From: Monoraphidium neglectum
Taxonomy: Eukaryota; Chlorophyta; Chlorophyceae; Sphaeropleales; Selenastraceae
Assembly: GCF_000611645.1 (NCBI RefSeq)
Contig: NW_014012816.1
Coordinates: 1 to 20,019 of the forward strand
Length of the DNA: 20,019 bases
Reading direction: 5' to 3'
The notes under the pieces are model-generated. The model was not told the DNA's origin. It ran no database searches and was given only the letters and a program-made list of their open reading frames with translations. This document shows positions 1 through 9,700 of the stretch, in pieces; the stretch's first letter is position 1; each line of letters starts with the position of its first letter. The translations under genes were made by a program, and so were the position numbers.

Positions 1-149
1 GGGGAGGGGTGAGGAGTAGGGAAGAGGAGCGGGGGAGGGGAGGAAGGGCGAGGAGGGCGGCGGGCCGCAGGTGAAGGAGGGCAGGCAGTGAGCTGCTTGG
101 CGGGGTCCGGAGTTAGGCTAGAGGATGGTGTGGAGTGGATTAGACATGC

Positions 150-246
150 TGATGCGCCTGGGTCGTGGACGAGGGCGACCAACAAAAGAGTCGGCAGCCA
201 GGCGGCCAGTCCGAACAGGAACGCCGAGCCCAGATGCGTGCAAGCC
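150..246 (-). CDS. Possible fourth transmembrane segment, splice joining unresolved
   Basis: In a frame shifted from exon 36, the minus strand reads CTHLGSAFLFGLAAWLPTLL and then LVALVHD, a convincing membrane span where the next span of the channel-like part would be expected. No AG acceptor lies between the exon 36 donor and this stretch. It can therefore be reached only by an alternative intron of about 70 bases, an acceptor I have missed, or a sequence error. From about 140 to base 1 I see nothing further that I can support; the sequence is pyrimidine-rich on the sense strand, as in an intron. Confidence 0.35.
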
Positions 247-263
247 GTGCCCCATGCGCGCAC

Positions 264-539
264 CTGCCCCCCGGCTGCGACTGCCTGCCGTTGCCGAGCA
301 GCGCCGCCGACGCGGCCGCGGCCGCGTTCGCGAGCGCCGTGCTACCGCCGCGGCTGCGGGTGCGCGGGGGGGAGGGGGCGGCCTCAAGCAGGGGTGGCGC
401 CTGCTGGTAGGCCGCCGCCCCTGCCGCGCGCGGCTCCTCAGAGCCGGGGGACGTCGCCAGGCGGCTGGGCATGGGGCGGCCCTGGGGGCCGTCCTCCCTG
501 CAGGCGAAGAGGGCGGGCCGCAAAGGGTCGAAACATAGG
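264..539 (-). CDS. Exon 36: cytosolic-loop-like segment
   Basis: It starts at the CCCAG acceptor in phase with exon 35 and reads LCFDPLRPALFACREDGPQG, then polar and Ala/Pro-rich sequence (SRLATSPGSEEPRAAGAAAY). The downstream end is uncertain. I placed it at the GTGCGC donor (258-263). An alternative is a donor at GGCG|GTAGCA inside the exon, joined to an acceptor TCGCAG just before 280, which would keep phase and lead into a hydrophobic stretch. Composition is very GC-rich, so coding bias does not decide. Confidence 0.5.
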
Positions 540-557
540 CTGGGTGTGGAGTACACA

Positions 558-622
<65 letters not shown>

Positions 623-3600
623 ACTCACACACACGCACGTGCGCCATCACTTGCATGCACACGGCAATTGCACAATCAAATACCATACATGCACATGCTT
701 CCCACACACACTGCCGCCCCCCCCCCCTTGCCCATCCCGCCACTCCCCCCGCACCGGGGCCACAGCACATAAGCCCAGTACGCCAGCAGCGGCAGCGGCG
801 CCACCACCGCCGTCGCGACGCCCGCCGCCGCCTCGCGGCTGCCCAGCCCCAGGCCGTCCGCGATGGCAGCCGCCGCCAGCTTGACTGCGCCGTAGACCAC
901 GGGGATAACGAAGAGGCCATAGGCGATGAGCTGGGGCTTGGGAGTCCAGAGGATACTGCGGGGTTGGTGGGGTTGGTGGGGGTGCGGCAAGGCATGAGGG
1001 ATGGTGGGGGTAAGAGTTCGACGGCATAATGTGGGAACGAACGTGGCTCCAAACGTGCGGTTTGGGGTGCTGCACCGGGAACAGGGTATTGAGGGGGCAG
1101 GCAGCACGCCGGCGCCGCGGCGATCAGCCGGCCGCGGCCGCGGCCAAGCGGCCCCTCCGGCCAGTCAAACAGCCCCTGTGCGTGCGCTGGGTGCGGGAGT
1201 GCTGGCCCCAACCCCAACGGCGGCTCACAAGGGCAGGTCCCTGGCGCTCATGCAGGTGCGCAGCAGCAGGACCAGCGCGCCCTGCAGCAGCGTGGCCGCC
1301 GCGACCGCCGCCGCCAGCAGGCCCGCCGCCAAGCCCAGGTCCCCCGGTGAATACAGCGTCTGCGTCGGGGCGGGGCAGGGCGGGGTGGGGTGGGGCGCTT
1401 TATCCATTTATACAACAGAGGGCCGGCACATGAGTGCATGGCGCAGGTTGCCGGGGCTGCAGCGAACGGGCGCCCATCCAGCGGGCCGTGTGCGCGGGCG
1501 TTTTAGGGGGTGTGGCTAAGGCTGGGTTGTGCGATGTGTTTGTGGTTTTGTTGCGGCCTTCACAGCTGAAACTGTAGGAGCTTCGGCCGGCACGATGCCG
1601 CCCGCCTCCCTGCCTCAGCCCCGTTGCAGGGCGTCAAGCCAGCGAGCCGCGGACCAACTCCACCTGGGCGGCAGCTCGCCGGCCACCCCTCTCCCCAACC
1701 CTCACCCGCGGCCGCGCCGCCGCAAACACGGCCGTGGCGCTGTCCGCGGCCCCCGACAGAAACGCGATGGCGGTCGGGTCTGAGACGGAGAGCGTCGAGC
1801 TCGCCGCATTCGAGCCCGCCGCGGCACCGCTGTCTTGCGAAAGATGGCGGCGCGCCGCCTCAGGCGTGGCCACTCCCTGCTCATGCGCGGCGTCGCCCGC
1901 CTTTTGCACAGGCGCGCCTCCTGGCTGCACCGCAGGGCCGTCCGCGTCGCCGGGCCCGCCCGTCGTCGGCTGCTGCCATGCCTGCTGCAGGCGCCGGCTC
2001 GAGGCGCTGGGGATCGTTTCGGCGCTGCTGGCGTTCTCTTTAGAGCCGATGAGGCCCTTCCCCAGGTTGACCCAGCTGTCAATGCGGGGTTGACAGCAAA
2101 CATGGGGGCAGTTGAAAGCAGGATTAGTGGGTATTAGAAGGCACGCCGGCAGGTGGGCGCCCATGCCAGGGAGGCAGCTCTGGAAGGTGGGTCCTGCTGT
2201 GCGGCCAGCTGCCGGCGGCGCAACGGGGCGGGTGGCACGCCTGCAATCCGGCAGCGCGCGCCGCGGCTGCTTTTGGGGGGGGGGCTGCGTGCGTGTCGCC
2301 TCACTCGAGACCCTTGCAGAGGCGCACGTACTCCGCGGGTAGGAACGGCACGGCCATGCTCACGCTCATGGCCAGGAACTGGGGGCACGGGGGGCAAGGC
2401 GAGGAGAGGGGTGGGAAGTGGAATTGTGGGGGGTGAGAGTGATGGGTGTGACGCATGGGGCCAACGATGATGTCGAAGGTAAAGTGTGACATGTGAACTG
2501 TGAGGGCCAAGAGAGGGTGGTTGGTGGTGGGAGCCCTCTGCTCGCAGGCGGCCAACCCAGGCAGAGCCAGGCGGCGACAGGTCGTGGCAGGGCCACGTAA
2601 ATATCCTGAGGGTAATCCAGGCGGGTTCGGCCCCTCACCTGCGTGTGCCCAATGCTGCGCATGAGGCTGGTCGAGCCGCCGCTGCCAACGGCCACGCCCG
2701 CAGCCGTGGACGCCGCCGCGACGGCTGCGGTCCCGGCGGCCACCGTGGAGGATACGGCTTGCGCGGAACGGTACACTTGAGTGCCGGGAACGTTGATCTG
2801 ACGGAGGGGCCAGATCACCAGATCAGGCTGGATCAGATGGGATCAGATCGGGCTGCAGCAAAGCACAGACGGCTCTGCTTAGGTCAAACGCACGGCCCCC
2901 AACCCCCAACCCCCAATAGTCCACACCGTCAAGTTAGCAGCCGTGGCTCCTGTGTTGCCGGCAGCATCCCGGTAGCTGCCCCCAGGCACCCCCACGCGCG
3001 CCGCCGCGCCGAGCGGCGCCTCGAACCACAAGGTATAGGCCGTCGACGCCGTCGCCGCGACCGCGGCCTGCCGGCCGGCCGCGTCCCCCTGCGCAAAGTA
3101 GAACGTGAGCGGCGCCGCGGCTGCCGCGTCGGCGGTCACGTTCACGAGCCGCGCGTCCGCGAGCTGCAGCGCAGCGTCTGCGGGCGCGGGCGCGGCGCCG
3201 CCGGCCTGGGCCGCGAGGGCGGCGGTGAAGGCGACGGGGCTGTCGAACTCGAGGCGGACGCTGAAGGAGGGGTCTGATGCGGTGGGCAGGTCCACGACCG
3301 CGGCCCGCGTCACGCTGGGCGGAGAGGTGTCCACCAACACCTGGCGCGGGTTGCGGCCGGGGGGGAGGATTCAGTGGGATCCAGTGAGGGACGCCGCTTG
3401 AGCCGGCGGTACAGATGGGCACTACAGAGCTGGGAGCTGGGGGCAGCGGGTGGACGCCACAAGCAACCATTTACCAGGCCCACGCAGGCAGCAGCCCCGT
3501 GCTGCACGCGTCACCCATGCACGCACGCTCGCAAATAGCACCTGGAAAGCAGGCACGACTGGCGGCTGCCCTTCCGCGCAGCTGAAGTTTGCAGCATCCG

Positions 3601-6600
3601 CAGGGAGCAGCTGCACCCCGTACACGCCGTCGCCGCCAGCCAAGGGAAGCGTGAGATTGCACGCCAGCGCGGACGGCGAAGAGCACGACGCTGTCACGCT
3701 TCCGTCCCCGCCGCCACCACCGCCGCCGGCCCCGACCAGCTGGGTGACCGCAAAGGTGCAGTTGCCGCCGCCGCCCGAGGCGCCGGGCGGGCAGAACGCG
3801 TCGCGCGCGGCGGCGGCCGCGAAGGAGACGAGGAGCTGGACCGACGCGGCGCGCGACGCCGCGGGCGCGGAGATGGTGGGCGCGGCGAGCGGTGCGGCGC
3901 AGGTCGTGTTGTTGCTGCCGGTGGTGGTGTTCGGTGATGGGGACGGGGACGGCGACGGGCTCGGTGTGCTGGCGGGTGGCAGGTTTGCGACTGTGAGCGT
4001 CACGGTGGCGCTGTGTGTGATGGGGCTGACGCCGTCAGACAGCCTGTAGGTGAACGTCACACTCCCATTGAAGTTTCTGGTGGGGAAACATGTTGGAGGC
4101 AAGGCAGGCTGTCCTCAGAAGTGGCGTAGGTTGAAGAGACCCAGGCGCAACCTCATACTAAACTCGACAGCTGCAAATGCCTTGCATGCCCGCCCTCTTC
4201 GGGATGAGCTAGAGCCCCTTGCACTCACGCCTGTGGGGTGAATACGAAAGAGCCATCTGCGGCCAGAGAAACACTGCCATGGGCGGGCTGCGACACCAGG
4301 GTCGCAGCCAGGCTGCTCCCCACATTGGCGCTGGAATCGTTGGCCAGCACGCCAGCGGTGGCGTTGACAGTGCACGACGCATTGAAGGGGCAGGAGTAGG
4401 CATCGCCCACAGCCACAGGGGCGGCCGGCGCGGGCGGGTCTGGTGGGTTGGCAACAGTGAGCGTCACTGTGGCGCTGGGTGTGGTGGGGCTGACGCCATC
4501 AGACAGCCGGTAGACAAAGGTTACGCTCCCGTTGAAGGTCCTGGCAGGGTGCGATGAAGGCAGAAATAAGAGTCAAAGACTAGTGTGTCCCATGCTTAAA
4601 AATCGCTCTAGGACACCTCGAAAACACATCACCCACAGATCTGATGAGACTTCTAGTGGCAGCCTGAACACATGGGGTCCTGGACACAAGAATGTCCCAG
4701 GCTGGCGCTTGCTTCTGCATCCAAGCACTCACGCCTGTGGGGTGAACACAAATGAGCCGTCTCCTGCAAGGGAGACGCTGCCATGCGCGGGCTGCGCCAC
4801 CAGGGTCGCGGCCAGGCTGCTCCCCACATTGGCGCTGGAATCGTTGGCCAGCACACCAGCGGTGACGTTGACAGTGCACGACGCATTGAAGGGGCAGGAG
4901 TAGGCATCGCCCACAGCCACAGGGGCGGCCGGCGCTGGCGGATCTGGTGGGTTGGCGACGGTGATGCTCACGGTGGCGCTGGGTGCGGTGGGGCTGACGC
5001 CATCAGACAGCCTGTATGTGAATGTCACACTGCCGTTGAAGCTCCTGGCAGGGTGTAATGAAGGCAGGAATAAAGAGTCAAAGACTAGTGTATTCCAGGC
5101 TTGAAAAACGCTTTAGGGCACCAGGAAAACACATCGCGCACAGATCTGATGAGACTTCTAGTGGCAGCCTAAATACATGGGGTTCTGCACACAAGAATGT
5201 CCCAGGCTGGCGCTTACTTCTGCAATCAAGCACTCACGCCTGTGGGGTGAACACAAATGAGCCGTCTCCTGCAAGGGAGACGCTGCCGTGGGCGGGCTGC
5301 GCCACCAGGGTCGCGGCCAGGCTGCTCCCCACATTGGTGCTGGAATCATTGGCCAGCACACCAGCGGTGGCGTTGACGGTGCACGAAGCATTGAAGGGGC
5401 AGGAGTAGGCATCACCCACAGCTATGGGGGCGGCCGGCGCCGCCGGGTCTGGCGGGTTGGCGACAGTGAGCGTCACTGTGGCGCTGGGCGTGGTGGGGCT
5501 GACGCCGTCTGCTAGGCTGTATGTGAAAGTAACGCTGCCGTTGAAGGTCCTGGTCGTGTGTGATAGTAAGCAAGAGTCAGAGTTGATTACTATCGTGTCG
5601 CAGGCTTGATATGCCGTGTGTGGAGGCATCCCAAGAACACCCTGCTAGCAAATCCCATATAAGCCCAGCGGCGGCCTCAACGCACAGCATGTATGCCCAA
5701 GCATGACGCTCCGCTTCTCCACCCAAGCACTCACGCCTGTGGAGTGAATACAAATGAGCCGTCGCCTGCAAGGGAGACGCTGCCGTGGGCGGGCTGCGAC
5801 ACCAGGGTGGCTGCCAGGCTGCTTCCCACATTGGCGCTGGAATCGTTGGCCAGCACGCCAGCGGTGGCGTTGACGACGCACGACGCGTTGAAGGGACAGG
5901 AGTAGGCATCACCCACAGCTATGGGGGCGGCTGGGTCTGGCGGGTTGGCGACGGTGATGGTCACGGTGGCGCTGGGCGTGGTGGGGCTGACGCCATCAGA
6001 CAGCTTGTAGACAAACGTCACGCTCCCGTTGAAGCCCCTGGTGACGAGGAGAGGGCATTCATCAGACTTTGCAACACAGGTCGTTGAGCTGATTTGCTTG
6101 CAATTTCTGGGCGCGCCCATTCACATCTGCGCCCCATCCAATAGGATGGCTCGCTTCTGGACTCCGCCAGCTGCACCACGTCTCGGCATCACTCACGCCT
6201 GTGGAGTTAACACGAACGAACCATCCGCCCCAAGAGTTACGCTGCCACTGGCAGGCTGAGATACCAGGGTTGCAGTGAGGCTTGCCCCGCCGTTGTTGCT
6301 CGCATCGTTGGCCAGTACGCCTGCTGTCGCGTTGACAGTGCATGACGCATTGAAGGGACACGAGTAGGCATCGGCGGCAGCCACCGGGTCGACAGGCACT
6401 CCGGGGTCTGCGACTCTGATGGTCACCGTCGCGCTGGGTGTGGTGGGGCTGACGCCGTCGGAGAGCCTGTAGTCAAACGTGACGCTCCCATTGAAACTCC
6501 TGAGAAGAGATTTAGCGGGTCAAGTTGCGTTGGCAGTGGAAACGGCCTGAACATGTGCGACCATAATTAATAAAAAGGCTTGCTTGCTTGTTACTGCCGC

Positions 6601-6688
6601 GGGCCGTGGCCGAGTGCAGGCTCCCCTTCACTACTGCCCGCACCCAAAGGCTGCCGTGCAAGACGCTTCTCGCCATGCCCCTCATGCC

Positions 6689-6737
<49 letters not shown>

Positions 6738-9700
6738 CCACACACATCCCATGCACTCACGCCTGCGGGGTGAAGACAAATGAGCCGTCGCCCGCCAGGG
6801 AGACGCTGCCGTGCGCGGGCTGTGCGACCAGCAATGCGGCCAGGCTGCTGCCAATGTTTGCGCTTGAGTCATTTGCCAGCACACCAGCAGCCGCGCTGAC
6901 CGTGCACGATGCGTTGTATGGGCAAGAGTAGGCATCAGCCACCGCCACAGGGGTGGCCGGGGGATCTGGGGGATTGGCCACAATCAACGTCACTGTGGCG
7001 CTAGGCGTGGTGGGGCTGACGCCATCAGACAGGCTGTAGACAAATGTCATACTCCCGTTGAAGCCCCTGGGAAAGGGGGGGCAGGTTGCAAGAAAACGGC
7101 GGGTGTGAGGTGCTGTTGGTGTCCTGGCAACACACTCACATTGGAGGGCCGGGTGTAGCATCACAGCGATCGCACCACTGCAAGTGTCCCATTCCAAGCG
7201 CCTGGCCGCGGATCAACCAGACCGTGAATCAACCAGACAATGTGTGTGGTGCCGCCCTGCACAGGCTTTGCTCCTGCCAGCACTCACGCCTCTGGGGTGA
7301 ACACAAATGAGCCATCTGCAGCCAAAGATACACTGCCATGTGTGGGCTGCGACACCAGGGTGGCTGCAAGGCTGCTGCCCACATTGGTGCTGGAATCATT
7401 GGCCAGCACGCCAGCTGTTGCATTCACAGTGCACGATGTGTTGAACGGGCAGGAGTAGGCATCACCCACAGCCACGGGGTCAGCCGGCGCTGGCGGATCT
7501 GGTGGGTTGGCGACTGTGATGGTCACGGTGGCGCTGGGTGTGGTGGGGCTGATGCCATCAGACAGCCTGTAGACATATGTCACGCTCCCGTTGAAGCCTC
7601 TGGTTACGAGGAGGGGGCACGTGCAGGACCAGAGAGGGCCGCAAGTGATGGCAAGCAGGAACAGGCAAGATTGTGTGCGCTGAACCAGCAACTATCAGCT
7701 TGGACGCACTGCAGAGGGTTGCAGCCCGCCCAAGCGCACAGCGCGGAAGCTGCCCTGCAAGAGGGAGTCTGTTGAGCTAGCAGGCCCACAATTCGATATG
7801 TGTGAGCACCCTTTGAGCACTCACGCCTGTGGGGTGAACACAAATGAGCCATCTCCTGCAAGGGAAACACTGCCATGGGCGGGCTGCGACACCAGGGTGG
7901 CGGCCAGGCTGCTGCCCACGTTGACGCTGGAATCGTTGGACAGCACGCCAGCGGTCGCATTGACGCTGCACGATGCGTTGAAGGGGCAGGAGTAGGCATC
8001 GCCGACAGCAACAGGGTCAGCCGGCGCTGCTGGGTCTGGTGGGTTGGCGACGGTGATGGTCACGGTGGCGCTGGGCGTGGTGGGGCTGACGCCGTCAGAC
8101 AGCCTGTAGGTGAATGTCACACTCCCGTTGAAGGTCCTGTAGAGATTTGAGATGTGGACGAGAGTGCTCAAAGTAAGCTTGGGGCAGTTTTGCAAAGCGG
8201 AGTGTCGCTGAGGCGTTGGCCCGCCTGCAGTGCAAGGGTTGTTACCCCACTTGAGTTCCTCGCCGAGCACCAATCACGCAGCGTGTGGCCGTTTGTTCCG
8301 CCCAGCCATGACCCCTGTCAGCACTCACGCCTGTGGGGTGAAAACAAAAGATCCATCTGCAGCCAGAGAAACACTGCCATGGGCGGGCTGCGACACCAGG
8401 GTGGCGGCCAGGCTGCTGCCCACATTGGTGCTGGAATCGTTGGACAGCACGCCAGCGGTCGCATTGACGCTGCACGATGCGTTGAAGGGGCAGGAGTAGG
8501 TGTCGCCCACAGCAACAGGGTCAGCCGGCGCCGCCGGGTCTGGCGGGTTGGCAACGGTGATGGTCACGGTGGCGCTGGGTGTGGTGGGGCTGACGCCATC
8601 AGATAGCTGGTAGACAAACGTCACGCTCCCGTTGAAGTTCCTGGTGGGGAGAAGGAGTGCAGCAGGAAGAGATTTGGATGCCCTTTCAAGTGGAACGCAC
8701 TTGGAGGGCTCTTGCACTTGGGCCGCCTTAGATCCAAATATAATATCCCTGCAAGCAGGCTGCTGTGTACCCTGCAGCCCACCGCCCCTTGACACCACGC
8801 ACGCTTGGGGGCTGAAGACGAACGATCCATCTGCGGCCAGAGAAACGCTGCCACTGCTGGGCTGCGACACCAGGGTGGCTGCAAGGCTGCTGCCCACATT
8901 GACGCTGGAATCATTGGCCAGCACGCCAGCCGCCGCGCTGACAGTGCAAGACGCGTTGTAGGGGCAGGAGTAAGCATCAGCCACAGCAACAGGGGCGGCT
9001 GGGTCTGGCGGGTTGGCGACGGTGAGCGTCACTGTGGCGCTGGGCGTGGTGGGGCTGACGCCGTCAGAGAGCCGGTAGACAAACGTCACGCTCCCGTTGA
9101 AGCCCCTGGGAGGGAGCACGCGAGCAGAAAGCAGAGCATATCCAGCACGCCGGCCTCAACTGAGCCAAAAGCGGGATACGTGCGACGCAGCCAAGGTGGC
9201 AATGGCCCCCCATATCATCAGGGGGCCTGTCCTCACCTCAGGCGCTCCACCCCAACTGCATTGACGGCGTACCCACCAGCAGGTGTGGAATGAGCATCTG
9301 CCCCATCGCCCCAACACGCCCAAACCCATCCCGAGCACTCACGCCTGTGGGGTGAACACGAACGAGCCGTCGTTGGCAAGGGAAACGCTGCCACTGCTGG
9401 GCTGCGACACCAGGGTGGCTGCTAAGCTGCTGCCCACATTGGCGCTTGAGTCATTTGCCAGCACGCCAGCTGTCGCGTTGGCGGTGCATGGTGCGTTGAA
9501 GGGGCAGGGATAGGTATCGCCCACAGCCACGGGAGCGGCCGGGTCTGGTGGGTTCGCGACGGTGATGGTCACCGTGGCGGTGGGCGTGGTGGGGCTGACG
9601 CCATCAGACAGCCTGTAGCTGAATGTCACACTCCCGTTGAAGCCCCTGGTTGTGATGGTGTCAGGGGTTTGCCGGGGTGTTGGTGCTGGGTTGGTCATGT

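Noticed and set aside
118..624. Long open frames rich in Val-Cys or Thr-His across the CA microsatellites
   Set aside because: These are translations of simple repeats in introns.
1085..1220. Candidate exon with GLFDWPEGPLGRGRG in the intron between exons 34 and 35
   Set aside because: Its frame does not fit the phase-2 end of exon 34 with any visible acceptor, whereas exon 35 fits directly.
2879..2926. TAA at 2879 as the normal end of the giant gene
   Set aside because: A phase-0 donor at 2926 joins in frame to exon 31, which leads by consistent phases into membrane spans. It is kept only as a possible alternative end.
4783..9293. Plus-strand open frames with a recurring GGLRHQG-type peptide, at about 4783-5058, 5288-5515, 7338-7775, 7875-8150 and 8154-8606
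   Set aside because: They recur only because the minus-strand repeat exons are similar. They run through splice sites of the sense gene and have no independent domain.
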